Shown: positions 17,601-26,015 of the stretch, in pieces
How positions within the stretch are numbered: position 1 is the first letter of the stretch
How the letters are laid out: the number at the start of each line of letters is the position of its first letter
Assembly (NCBI GenBank): GCA_039917935.1
Contig: JBDSIM010000120.1
Coordinates: 1 to 26,354 of the forward strand
DNA length: 26,354 nucleotides
Reading direction: 5' to 3'
DNA from: Chryseosolibacter sp039917935
GTDB taxonomy: Bacteria; Bacteroidota; Bacteroidia; Cytophagales; Cyclobacteriaceae
Program-made: the position numbers and the translations under genes
Notes under the pieces: model-generated
Seen by the model: the letters and a program-made list of their open reading frames with translations, nothing else
Told to the model about the DNA's origin: nothing
Databases searched by the model: none

Positions 17601-18211
17601 ATGCGGCTCCTGGACGTTTTAAATACAGAGATATAAATGGGGACAATGCAATTACGCCGGGTGACCGCACTTTTTTCGGCGATCCTAACCCGGATTTCAC
17701 GTACGGGCTAAACATTGGAATCAATTACAAAAACTTTGACTTTTCAGCCATATTTTATGGATCCCAAGGGAATGATGTAATCAACTTTGTGCGATACTAT
17801 ACTGATTTCTTTGGCACATCAGAAGGAAAAGGAAAAAGTAATCGCTTAAAAAGCGCATGGACCTCTGAAAATTTGAATGCAACAACTCCTATTGCGGAAT
17901 ATGCAAGTACATTCAGTACTAATGGGGCCTTTAATTCTTACCTAATGGAAGACGGTTCTTTCCTCAAGTTGAGATCAATGGTGTTAGGATACAATATTAG
18001 TCCAAGCGTGTTGAGCAAGTTTGGTGCTAGCAGATGCAGACTTTATGTTCAGGCTGCCAATCTATTCACGATAACAAAATATACGGGTCTAGATCCTGAA
18101 TTGCCGGGTAGTTTGGACGGAACGCAGTCGAGTGCCAGTTTCGGTATAGATAAAGGCAACTACCCAAACAATCAGAAGAGTTTCCTGATTGGTGCCAACA
18201 TTTCATTTTAG
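14657..18211 (+). CDS. SusC/RagA family TonB-linked outer membrane transporter with STN domain
   Basis: The 1184-residue protein has a signal peptide (hydrophobic MMWLLISLAVFQLPA). It continues with an STN domain (about 51-122), which binds FecR in trans-envelope signalling, and a CarboxypepD_reg-like domain (about 152-235, VSGTVTDEKSEVLPGVNI). The TonB box is in ALEEVVVTGYA, followed by the plug (about 245-355, with GQVSGV, IFVRGVTSFG, LILVDGVQ, IESIQVLKDAGAASIYGVRG) and a long beta-barrel ending in FLIGANISF with the terminal Phe needed for BAM assembly. Length and order are standard for SusC transporters that import glycans or glycosides with SusD. The STN domain links it to the sigma/anti-sigma pair upstream. 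susD starts 14 bp downstream. Confidence 0.97.
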   Translation: MKKSRLKNGSDCVLPFYSVKTLPVKLTMMWLLISLAVFQLPAKDYLDLDSKISLVKESASIKQILKEVERQTEFRFFYNHQQVDVNKSISVNLREVTINQALKEIFKSTSIAYKVSGNQILLFKGGLTLAEPNSEGLPTNAIDEVKAPIAEFSVSGTVTDEKSEVLPGVNIIERGTNNGTTTDASGRFSLTVANEESLLVFSFIGYESMEVLVGGKSVIDVSLLSSVSALEEVVVTGYATQKVKDITGAVGVVSMEAFKSIPTASAVQALQGQVSGVTVISSGAPGGRNDIFVRGVTSFGNAQPLILVDGVQVQGGLNDINMNDIESIQVLKDAGAASIYGVRGSNGVVVVTTKSGKSGRPIVSYDGYYGTQIPAKGNVFDLLNSEDYATLFKQVNPGTILFANGLPDYTFAGPNGAGTAMAGDPAIDGSRYNFDEANPKNDYLIQQVNKSGTDWFHEVFKPAPMQSHNLTVSGGTDKSSYLFSLGYLNQQGTLLETYLKRYSLRVNTKYNLSKKIRVGQNAFFFYKENPGFTNQSEGNAISVSYRILPIIPVHDIRGNYGGTWLGPELGTTGNPVAMQERRRQNSNSYFDLIGNVFGEVDILKHLTFRTSFGGVIDTRYYYNFNFNQYNDKESHLSANGFNENAQYNTSYTWTNSLNYNNTFGKHALTAFVGSEAVRYSGRGVGGAANNFFSTDPDYLYLNNGTSNVTNYSNGYENRLFSLFSRLDYAYNDKYLVGVTIRRDGSSLFGSENSHGVFPSFSLGWRIINEGFMKRQTFFDDLKFRGSYGILGSQANVNAANAFTTYDSGFGTSYYDITGTGSTVQGFFQSRNGNRDTGWEENIITNIGVDAAILQSKLDVHIEWYKKSIDGLLFPQPLPATAGGASSPTINIGDIQNQGWDISAVYRGKIASDLTFRLGANITTYKNEVVSIPDPGYFDVSGSRIGNTVRNQEGHPVGSFFGYEVQELFSDDADVAASPTQTDAAPGRFKYRDINGDNAITPGDRTFFGDPNPDFTYGLNIGINYKNFDFSAIFYGSQGNDVINFVRYYTDFFGTSEGKGKSNRLKSAWTSENLNATTPIAEYASTFSTNGAFNSYLMEDGSFLKLRSMVLGYNISPSVLSKFGASRCRLYVQAANLFTITKYTGLDPELPGSLDGTQSSASFGIDKGNYPNNQKSFLIGANISF

Positions 18212-18225
18212 TTAAAATAAAGAGC

Positions 18226-20052
18226 ATGATTATGAAAAAATCACTTAATAGAATTCTGGTTATAGGTTGCTTGTTGACTATCATATCGATAACATATTCT
18301 TGTGACAAGGATTTCTTGGAAATTGGTGCATTAGGTAGCCTTAGCCAAAACACGCTCGCAAACAAAGCTGGTGTTAACGGATTGTTAATTGGAGCCTACT
18401 CCACATTGGATGGTGTTGGCGGCCCTGCCGGCGGTACCGGTCAATGGGTTCAGGCTGTTAGTAATTGGATCTTTAGCGGAGTGGCTTCCGATGATGCCCA
18501 TAAAGGCTCGGAATACGGCGATGAGGCCTTTATTCAGGAAATTGAAAATTTTACCAGTACGCCGGTCAACCCCGCCTTCAACGGTAAGTGGTTGTCTCTT
18601 TATACGGGTGCCCAGCGGGCCAATGATGTACTACGGATATTGGCTAAAGTTACAAATGGTTCTATCTCACCGGATGAAGAACTACAGATAAGGTCAGAGG
18701 CTCTTTTTTTACGGGCGGTCTATCATTTTGAAGCGTACAAGCTATGGAGAAATGTTCCATATCTTGATGAGAAGGTTAATTTCGAGAATGGAAACTACCT
18801 GGTAAATAATACTTCTCCGATCCAGTATATTGAGACGGATCTCTTATTTGCCGCCGATAACCTTTCTGAAACAAAAAATGAAATAGGTCGGGCAAACAAG
18901 TGGGCAGCAAAGTCGTTGCTTGCAAAAGTTTATATGTTCCAAAATAAATTCACAGAGGCAAAGGCGCTACTTACTGATATTATAGAAAAGGGTGTGACCT
19001 CTTCAGGTGATAAATATGATCTGGTTAACTTTGCTGACAATTTCAACCCATCTACCAAGAACGGCGCAGAATCAGTCTTTGCAGTACAAATGTCTGTTAA
19101 TGATAATGCAAATGGAGCAAATGGAAATGTTGGCGACGTACTAAATTTTGCAGCGGGTGGGCCAGCAAACTGTTGCGGATTTCATCAACCTTCGTTCAGT
19201 CTTGTAAACTCTTTTAAGACTGATCCTGCAACGGGCCTTCCTTTACTGGATACCTGGAATGATTCGGATATTAAAAACGATCAAGGGATAGCAACAACAG
19301 ATCCCTTTTCGCCATATACCGGTACTGTTGATCCAAGATTGGATTGGACCGCCGGAAGAAGAGGCGTTCCTTACCTCGACTGGGGAATTATGCCTGGAGC
19401 GTCATGGATTGTGTCTCAAGCGGCAATGGGGCCATATATTCCAATTAAAAATGTTTACTATCAGGCTCAGAAAGCAGCAACCAGTGATACATTTTCAGGG
19501 TGGGCTTCTAATCAGAGCACTTCCAATAATTACAATATGATACGTTTTGCGGATGTTTTATTATGGGCAGCGGAAGTAGAAGTTGAGATTGGTAGCCTGG
19601 ATCAGGCAGAGGCCTATGTGAATCGAGTTCGAGCTCGTGCCGCTAAATCGGAAGGTTGGGTTAAAAAATATGTTGATGATAATAACCCAACTGCAGGGTT
19701 TACCAACGCCCCGGCGGCCAATTACAAGATTGGTCTTTACAGTGGCCATTTTGCAGCACAAGGAAAGGATTTTGCAAGGAAAGCAGTTCGCTTTGAGAGG
19801 AAGCTTGAATTGGCAATGGAAGGACATCGTTTTTTTGATCTTCAGCGATATGACAATGGCTCTGGATACATGGCAAGTGAAATGAACAACTACATTGAAC
19901 ATGAAACCACAATCCCTGGGTACAATTGGTTGTACATGAATGGAGCTGAATTTGTTCAAGGCAAGAATGAAGTTTACCCTATACCACAGGCTCAAATTGA
20001 TTTGAGTGTGAAAGAGGGAACTTCGGTCCTGAAACAAAACCCGAGTTACTAG
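18226..20052 (+). CDS. RagB/SusD family nutrient-binding outer membrane lipoprotein
   Basis: 608 residues with a lipoprotein signal (LTIISITYSC, Cys about 26) and the SusD/RagB fold: N-terminal TPR-like helices (EALFLRAVYHFEAYKLW), then the C-terminal lobe (NNYNMIRFADVLLWAAEVEV, RKAVRFERKLELAMEGHRFF DLQRY) and the end EVYPIPQAQIDLS typical of the family. It forms the lid of the SusC transporter and binds the ligand at the cell surface. The codon at 18232 (MKKSLNR) is an equally good start. It lies 14 bp after susC, clearly co-transcribed. The ligand cannot be told from sequence. Confidence 0.96.
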   Translation: MIMKKSLNRILVIGCLLTIISITYSCDKDFLEIGALGSLSQNTLANKAGVNGLLIGAYSTLDGVGGPAGGTGQWVQAVSNWIFSGVASDDAHKGSEYGDEAFIQEIENFTSTPVNPAFNGKWLSLYTGAQRANDVLRILAKVTNGSISPDEELQIRSEALFLRAVYHFEAYKLWRNVPYLDEKVNFENGNYLVNNTSPIQYIETDLLFAADNLSETKNEIGRANKWAAKSLLAKVYMFQNKFTEAKALLTDIIEKGVTSSGDKYDLVNFADNFNPSTKNGAESVFAVQMSVNDNANGANGNVGDVLNFAAGGPANCCGFHQPSFSLVNSFKTDPATGLPLLDTWNDSDIKNDQGIATTDPFSPYTGTVDPRLDWTAGRRGVPYLDWGIMPGASWIVSQAAMGPYIPIKNVYYQAQKAATSDTFSGWASNQSTSNNYNMIRFADVLLWAAEVEVEIGSLDQAEAYVNRVRARAAKSEGWVKKYVDDNNPTAGFTNAPAANYKIGLYSGHFAAQGKDFARKAVRFERKLELAMEGHRFFDLQRYDNGSGYMASEMNNYIEHETTIPGYNWLYMNGAEFVQGKNEVYPIPQAQIDLSVKEGTSVLKQNPSY

Positions 20053-20179
20053 GGAATGATGAATGGTGCAATCACAAGTTGCTAGTCTAGTCTTTTTCTT
20101 ATGGTGATCTGATATCTGGTCGTAATGTGTTGGATAGGTTAGGACCTGATGAATGAATGAGGAACGTACGAAACACTAA

Positions 20180-21874
20180 ATGCTGTCAATGATTAGGAAG
20201 GAAAACACGTACGACGCTATTGTGATTGGTACGGGCATTAGTGGAGGCTGGGCCGCCAAAGAATTATGTGAAAACGGTTTGAAAACTTTGGTCCTTGAGC
20301 GAGGGCGGAATATCGAGCATATAAAAGATTATACGGATACGGAAAAGGATCCCTGGCAGCTGGTTCATCACGGTCGCACAACTCAGGAAGATCGTATAAA
20401 TAGTCCCATTCAAAGCAAGATTTACGCATGGAACGAGGTGTCAAAAAAGTATTTTGTTAATGACCTTGAGAATCCCTATGAACAAGTAAAGCCATTTGAT
20501 TGGATAAGGGGTTATCATGTGGGAGGTCGTAGTATCATGTGGGGAAGACAATGCTACAGGAGAAGCGACGTTGATTTTGAGGCCAATGCAAAAGACGGCT
20601 TTGGCACCGACTGGCCCATACGTTATAAGGACCTCGCACCATGGTACGATTATGTTGAACCTTTTGTTGGCGTAAGCGGATCAATGGAAGGACTCTTTCA
20701 ATTGCCTGACGGAAAGTTTCTCCCACCCATGGAAATGAATTGTGTTGAAAAGGAAGTTGCCAAACGAATCAACAAAAGTTTTTCCGATGGAAGGAAAATG
20801 ATCATTGGAAGGTGCGCAAACCATACTCGTCAGGTAGGTGACCGGGGTCCGTGTCAATACAGGAATAAGTGCCATGAAGGTTGTCCATTTGGTGGTTATT
20901 TCTGTAGTAATTCAGCAACCTTACCTGCGGCAGCCATAACCGGCAATATGACTCTCCGCCCATTTTCTATTGTACAGGAAGTGATTTATGACAAAGATAC
21001 GCAGAGAGCCAAAGGGGTTAGGATTATCGATGCTGAGACATTGGAGGTCCGCGAGTACTATTCCAAAATTATTTTTCTGAATGCTTCGACATTAGGGACT
21101 ACTGCCATTTTATTGAATTCAGTATCCGATGCTTTTCCGGAAGGGCTAGGCAATGGAAGTGGACAGGTTGGACACAACCTTATGGATATGCACTACGGCA
21201 TGGGTGCCTCTGGTGAATATGATGGATTAAAAGACAGGTATACCTACGGTCGCCGACCAACCGGAATCTTTATTCCGCAGTTCAGAAATATTAATGAACA
21301 AACCAGGCGAAAAGATTACGTACGTGGATTTACTTATCAGGGTGGAGCGAGTAGGGGCAGAGCCAGTTGGGCAGAGGGCATAGGCATTGAATTAAAAGAA
21401 CAATTATCTGAGCCTGGAAACTGGACTATGGGGATAATGGCATGGGCTGAACACTTACCTTATTTCGAAAATAAAGTAACGCTGAATAGGGATAAGAAAG
21501 ACAAGTATGGGATGCCGATTTTGAGCATAGACTGTGAGTTCAAAGAGAATGAAAAAGCAATGACTCAGGATATCATGAATTGTGCTGCAGAGATGCTTGA
21601 AAAAGGAGGGTTAAAAAATGTTAAAACTTTCGATCGCTCCTTAACTCCGGGATTTTGCATACATGAAACGGGAACAGCCAGAATGGGTCGTGACCCCAAG
21701 ACATCGGTGTTAAATAAGTTCAATCAAATGCATGAAGTGAAAAATGTATTTATCACCGATGGTGCATCTATGTGTTCATCAGGTTGTACTCCTGGTCCCT
21801 CAATAACCTACATGGCATTAACAGCTCGTGCCGTAGATTATGGTGTTAGTGAATTAAAAAAAGGAAATATCTAA
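20180..21874 (+). CDS. GMC family FAD-dependent oxidoreductase (sugar dehydrogenase-like)
   Basis: 564 residues of the glucose-methanol-choline family. It has an N-terminal Rossmann FAD site (AIVIGTGISGGWAAKEL, then LVLERG), the second flavin motif GGRSIMWGRQCYR, and a C-terminal domain with the catalytic His in CIHETGTARMG (about H495). The usual second residue, Asn in NPxxT, is Gly (about 539, GPSITYMALTARA). Cysteines at about 225, 231, 235 and 242 could hold an iron-sulfur cluster like the [3Fe-4S] of FAD glucose and fructose dehydrogenases. It has no export signal of its own. The next gene, 11 bp downstream, supplies a Tat-signal small subunit, so export as a folded complex is likely. 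Related two- or three-part enzymes oxidise sugars, some at C3 of glycosides. The substrate here is unknown. Confidence 0.92.
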   Translation: MLSMIRKENTYDAIVIGTGISGGWAAKELCENGLKTLVLERGRNIEHIKDYTDTEKDPWQLVHHGRTTQEDRINSPIQSKIYAWNEVSKKYFVNDLENPYEQVKPFDWIRGYHVGGRSIMWGRQCYRRSDVDFEANAKDGFGTDWPIRYKDLAPWYDYVEPFVGVSGSMEGLFQLPDGKFLPPMEMNCVEKEVAKRINKSFSDGRKMIIGRCANHTRQVGDRGPCQYRNKCHEGCPFGGYFCSNSATLPAAAITGNMTLRPFSIVQEVIYDKDTQRAKGVRIIDAETLEVREYYSKIIFLNASTLGTTAILLNSVSDAFPEGLGNGSGQVGHNLMDMHYGMGASGEYDGLKDRYTYGRRPTGIFIPQFRNINEQTRRKDYVRGFTYQGGASRGRASWAEGIGIELKEQLSEPGNWTMGIMAWAEHLPYFENKVTLNRDKKDKYGMPILSIDCEFKENEKAMTQDIMNCAAEMLEKGGLKNVKTFDRSLTPGFCIHETGTARMGRDPKTSVLNKFNQMHEVKNVFITDGASMCSSGCTPGPSITYMALTARAVDYGVSELKKGNI

Positions 21875-21885
21875 TTAATGATCTT

Positions 21886-22455
21886 ATGAACAGACGGGAA
21901 GCTATTTCGGCTGTAAGCTTATTATTAGGTGGGACTATCGTGGGTTCCGGTATATTTCTGGAGTCCGGATGCAGTTCATCCCCGGAACATGTTGGTGGAC
22001 TTATTAATCAGGATCAGCTTGACCTATTGGATGAAATAGCAGAAACAATTTTGCCGAAGTCCGATACACCTGGTGCTAAAGAAGCTAGAGTAGCTGAATT
22101 CATGGCTGTCATGGTCAACGACTGTTATACAAAGGCAGAACAGAAGATATTTTTGGATGGTTTGAAAAAAATAGACGAAGAATGTAAGCGCGTAAATGGA
22201 AAATCATTTGCAGAAATTAATAGTCAGGAGAGAACTGCCTTCCTAACGCAATTGGATGTTGAGCAAAAAGTGTACATGGAAAACAAGAAGCTGGAACAAG
22301 CCACCCACTACTTTAGAATGATGAAGGAACTGACGCTATTGGGATTTTTCACCTCTGAGGTCGGTGCTACGAAAGTTTTGCGGTATATAGCTGTCCCTGG
22401 TAAATATGATGGAGATGTAGTCTATAAAAAAGGAGACAGAGCCTGGGCAACATAA
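21886..22455 (+). CDS. gluconate 2-dehydrogenase subunit 3-like protein, Tat signal
   Basis: 189 residues. The N-terminus NRREAISAVSLLLGGTIVGS is a twin-arginine signal (RR followed by a hydrophobic stretch). The rest is the helical gluconate 2-dehydrogenase subunit 3 domain (PF13618): LDEIAETILPKSDTPGAKEA, FFTSEVGATKVLRYIAVPG. This small subunit partners GMC flavoproteins that lack a signal and carries them through the Tat pathway. It starts 11 bp after the GMC gene, so the pair is translationally and probably physically coupled. The third, cytochrome, subunit of classical enzymes is not adjacent; a CxxCH-bearing lipoprotein at 22926 is the nearest candidate electron acceptor. Confidence 0.92.
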   Translation: MNRREAISAVSLLLGGTIVGSGIFLESGCSSSPEHVGGLINQDQLDLLDEIAETILPKSDTPGAKEARVAEFMAVMVNDCYTKAEQKIFLDGLKKIDEECKRVNGKSFAEINSQERTAFLTQLDVEQKVYMENKKLEQATHYFRMMKELTLLGFFTSEVGATKVLRYIAVPGKYDGDVVYKKGDRAWAT

Positions 22456-22529
22456 GCGATCAAAGCAAAACTCTGTTGCATACAGTTCAGGACAAAGATA
22501 CTTGGCGTAGCAAATACGAGAAAGAAAGC

Positions 22530-22842
22530 ATTCGGTTGGTTTACCGAAGCAGACCGTGTGGAGTGGGATGTGGAGTTGAAAGATAAGGGTAAGTATGACG
22601 TGTATCTTGACTGATCGGTTTCTGACAGCGAGGCTGGTAAACCATTTGTTTTTGAAGCGGGGGATCAGAAACTATCTGGAAAGATCGCTAAGTCCGGCTC
22701 CTGGTTCACGTACAGGAATGAAATGATAGGACGCATCAAATTGTCTGCCGGAAGCCACAAGTTAGTGTTCAAGGCGGGCTCACGATCTCCGAAAGGTGCC
22801 CTGCTCGATCTGCGGAGTCTGCAACTGGTCCCGGTGGAATAG
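22530..22842 (+). pseudogene. relic of a carbohydrate-binding-like C-terminal domain with an in-frame stop
   Basis: The 470-bp gap between 22455 and 22926 is not empty. In one frame it reads AFGWFTEADRVEWDVELKDK, GKYDVYLD, a TGA at 22612-22614, then SVSDSEAGKPFVFEAGDQKL and on to GALLDLRSLQLVPVE before TAG at 22840. This is a beta-sandwich, CBM-like terminal domain of the sort attached to large PVC-type dehydrogenase proteins. The TGA stands where a Trp (TGG) would fit. The rest of the parent gene is gone, so this is a dead tail, possibly of a third propeller gene deleted from this spot. Confidence 0.6.
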
Positions 22843-22925
22843 CCTTTCAAAAAAAATTGATGTATCAATCAAATAAACTTTCAAGTAAAAATTTTCAGTA
22901 AACGCATCCTTTAGCAGAACAATAA

Positions 22926-25900
22926 ATGAAAAGAAATAGCCACTATTCCCGTCAGAGTCTCAATTATACTTTTTTTGCATTGCTATCCTGCTTAGTCGTG
23001 TTGGCAGTCAGCTGCGAGAAAAAACAGGCAGCGTCCTCAAATAAATCGGCGCATGATGCACTTGGTACATTTGAGCTAGAACCAGGGTTCAAAATTGAGT
23101 TAGTAGCGTCAGAGCCATTGATCGCTGACCCAGTGGATATGGAGATTGATGAATATGGCCGTCTCTATGTTGTTGAAATGCATGGATACCCACTGGACAA
23201 AAGTGGAACCGGCAAAATAAAACTCCTTACCGATACGAATGGTGATGGGGTAATGGATAAAAGTACTGTTTATGCAGACTCGCTTATACTTCCCAACAGC
23301 ATCATGCGCTGGAAAAAAGGTGTGCTGGTGACAGATGCACCAAACGTATTGTATTTCGAGGATAAGGATGGTGACGGTCACGCAGAAATCAGGGATACGG
23401 TCCTCACGGGTTTTGCATTATCTAATCCCCAGCATAATCTTAACAGCCCGGTACTTGGTATGGATAATTGGATTTACCTAGGTCATGAGGGAGCGGTGTC
23501 AACTCAAGCATATAATGATGAATTTGGAGATGTGGGTGATGAGATTTATTATCCCCGAAAGCCAAGTAAGCCTCGCCTAGAAAAGAATGCAAATGGACGT
23601 TCTGTACGCTTTCGCCCGGATCAATGCGAACTTGAAACAACATCCAGTAAAACTCAGTTTGGTCATAGTTTTGATGCCTGGGGGCACCACTTTCTGGTAA
23701 GTAATGCTAATCATATCATCCAGGAAGCCATTGCTGCACCTTACCTGAAACGTAATCCGGATTTACTGATTTCAGATGCCACTCAATCACTCTCGGATCA
23801 TGGCGACGCGGCGGAAGTGTTTCCAATAACTCAAAACCCCGAACATCAACTCTTGACCGATGTTGGAGTAATTACTTCTGCATGTGGTATTACAGCATAT
23901 TTGGGCGGAGCATTTCCGGCTCCGTACGATGGTAATATAACTTTTGTGGCTGAACCGGTTAGCAACCTTGTACACGTTGATCAATTAAAAGACAAGGGAA
24001 CAACTTTCACAGCCAGTCGTCTTAGTCCGCATAGAGAATTTTTGGCCTCCAAGGATTCAAAATTCCGACCGGTCAATATGTACATTGGCCCGGATGGCGC
24101 CCTGTATATTGTTGATTACTACCGGCAGATCATTGAGCATCCGGAATGGATGGGAGAAGAGGTGGTCAAGTCAGGCGAACTATATAACGACACGGATAAG
24201 GGTCGGATATATCGTATATCGGCAGAAGATTCAAAGCCGGCTGAATGGTCAACGGGTCTTCAGTTAGGGGATGCTACAGATGATCAGTTGGTGGAACAAT
24301 TAGCTAGTTCAAATATCTGGTGGAGGCAAAATGCACAACGTTTATTGGTGGATCGGGTGAATAATCAAGCCGTTCCGGCCTTGGTTAAAATGGCAACTAA
24401 TACTGCTTCTCCTTTCGGTCGTCTGCATGCTCTGTGGACGTTGGAAGGATTGCATGAACTCACGCCTGAATTGATCAGGCAAGCTTTAAAGGATCCTGTT
24501 GCAGGCGTTCGGGAGAATGCAATCAAACTGGCTGAACTTCATTTATCTTCTGTACCAGAACTGACCACAGACCTTCTTGCTATGCAAGGTGATGCTGAGC
24601 CTAAAGTAAGATTTCAATTGCTTTGCACCTTGGGATTTGTAAATACACCACAAGCTGCTGAAGTAAGACATAGCCTCTTGTTCAAAGATGTAAGTGATAA
24701 TTGGGTTCAACTGGCAGCTTTATCAGCCTCTTCCGCCGAAACAGCATCCTTGTTAAAGGTTGTTCTTGAAAAATTTCAGGGTGATGTTCCAGCCTATTCG
24801 TTATTGCTGCAACGGTTAACCGCCATGGTTGGAATACACGGTGATCTGGGAATGATGCGCCAATTGATTCTGAAAGCCACGAATATTGAATCAGGAGCGC
24901 AAAGCGATAAAAATGCAGCGCTGCTGAAAGGGTTGGCGCAGGGGATAAAAGCCGAAAACTTGCCACAAACTGCTTTTCAGAAGGAAGAACAGCTACTGGT
25001 TACCGCGTGTTTTGAACACCCATCAGGGCAAGTGAGAAAAGCAGCCTACGAGATGTTAAAAGCAATCGGGTTAAAGAGCGAAACCCTGGCGAAAAGAACC
25101 ATCGACAAAGCTGTTTCAATTGCAGGCGATCAGAAACAGCCTGAGGATCGAAGAGCAGAAGCCATTGATTTAATTTCGCTGCGAAACCCCGCTCCTCATG
25201 CCCTTTTTCTCGAGAAATTAGTGGCTCCGAAGGAGCCACTATCTATCCAGTTGGCTGCTTTACGTACACTCAGCGCGGTGCCTGGCACTGCAGCAAGCGA
25301 ATTCATACTTACACAATGGTCTGTTCTTACGCCTGAAATACGGGATGCAGCGATGAGTACATTTTTAGTTAATCCGGAAAGAGTCGCAATTCTTTTAAAG
25401 GCCATTGAAGACGGAACAATACAGGCAAGTAGTGTGGCATGGCCACGGAAAGTCAGATTGATGGCCCAGCGCGATGAAAAATTGCGTAACTGGGCCAGAT
25501 CGCTCTTTACAAAGAACGATACCGAAAAGATCAATAAAGTATATCAGGCTGCGTTGGAATTGAAGGGAAATGAAGTTAAAGGCATGGAAGTATACCAACA
25601 AAATTGTTCCCTTTGCCACCAAATAAGAGGCACAATGGGAGTGAATCTTGGTCCTGACTTAGGTACTACTCATAATTGGTCCGCGAATGCCATAATGGCT
25701 AACATACTGGCACCCAATCTTTCTATTGCCAGTGGTTTTGATCTCTGGGAGGTTGAATTAAAAAATGGAGAGTCAGTTCAAGGAATAATATCAACGGAAG
25801 CCCCTAATGCAATAACACTTCGCAATGCTGGAAGTATGGAAAGAACAATCAGCCGAAATGATATTAATTCTTTAAAGGCGCTCAACATGTCGGTCATGCC

Positions 25901-25973
25901 CGACGGTTTAGATAAACAAATCAATCAACAACAGATGGCCGACTTATTGGCGTTTCTTCGACAAAACAAGTAG
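22926..25973 (+). CDS. PVC-type heme-binding propeller lipoprotein with C-terminal cytochrome c (second paralogue)
   Basis: 1015 residues. The lipobox is LVVLAVSC (Cys about 30). The TIGR02604 propeller (about residues 50-440) has DTNGDGVMD and DKDGDGHAE loops and FRPVNMYIGPDGALYIVDYY. HEAT-like helical repeats cover about 450-860, and the C-terminal cytochrome c domain has C894-S-L-C897-H898, LGPDLGTT and a likely Met ligand in SVMPDG near the end. The order and length match the gene at 8308, but the sequences are clearly diverged, so this is an old duplication or separate acquisition. It lies downstream of the GMC/subunit 3 pair, on the same strand, after a 470-bp gap. It may serve as membrane-anchored electron acceptor, or may oxidise its own substrate; neither is proven. 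Confidence 0.93.
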   Translation: MKRNSHYSRQSLNYTFFALLSCLVVLAVSCEKKQAASSNKSAHDALGTFELEPGFKIELVASEPLIADPVDMEIDEYGRLYVVEMHGYPLDKSGTGKIKLLTDTNGDGVMDKSTVYADSLILPNSIMRWKKGVLVTDAPNVLYFEDKDGDGHAEIRDTVLTGFALSNPQHNLNSPVLGMDNWIYLGHEGAVSTQAYNDEFGDVGDEIYYPRKPSKPRLEKNANGRSVRFRPDQCELETTSSKTQFGHSFDAWGHHFLVSNANHIIQEAIAAPYLKRNPDLLISDATQSLSDHGDAAEVFPITQNPEHQLLTDVGVITSACGITAYLGGAFPAPYDGNITFVAEPVSNLVHVDQLKDKGTTFTASRLSPHREFLASKDSKFRPVNMYIGPDGALYIVDYYRQIIEHPEWMGEEVVKSGELYNDTDKGRIYRISAEDSKPAEWSTGLQLGDATDDQLVEQLASSNIWWRQNAQRLLVDRVNNQAVPALVKMATNTASPFGRLHALWTLEGLHELTPELIRQALKDPVAGVRENAIKLAELHLSSVPELTTDLLAMQGDAEPKVRFQLLCTLGFVNTPQAAEVRHSLLFKDVSDNWVQLAALSASSAETASLLKVVLEKFQGDVPAYSLLLQRLTAMVGIHGDLGMMRQLILKATNIESGAQSDKNAALLKGLAQGIKAENLPQTAFQKEEQLLVTACFEHPSGQVRKAAYEMLKAIGLKSETLAKRTIDKAVSIAGDQKQPEDRRAEAIDLISLRNPAPHALFLEKLVAPKEPLSIQLAALRTLSAVPGTAASEFILTQWSVLTPEIRDAAMSTFLVNPERVAILLKAIEDGTIQASSVAWPRKVRLMAQRDEKLRNWARSLFTKNDTEKINKVYQAALELKGNEVKGMEVYQQNCSLCHQIRGTMGVNLGPDLGTTHNWSANAIMANILAPNLSIASGFDLWEVELKNGESVQGIISTEAPNAITLRNAGSMERTISRNDINSLKALNMSVMPDGLDKQINQQQMADLLAFLRQNK

Positions 25974-26015
25974 ACAATTGAAACCGTCAAAATGTTGAAT
26001 TACCAAGGTTAAAAC

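Noticed and set aside
19561..20037. 158-residue minus-strand ORF inside susD
   Set aside because: It is fully antisense to conserved SusD C-terminal sequence; composition is that of a shadow frame.
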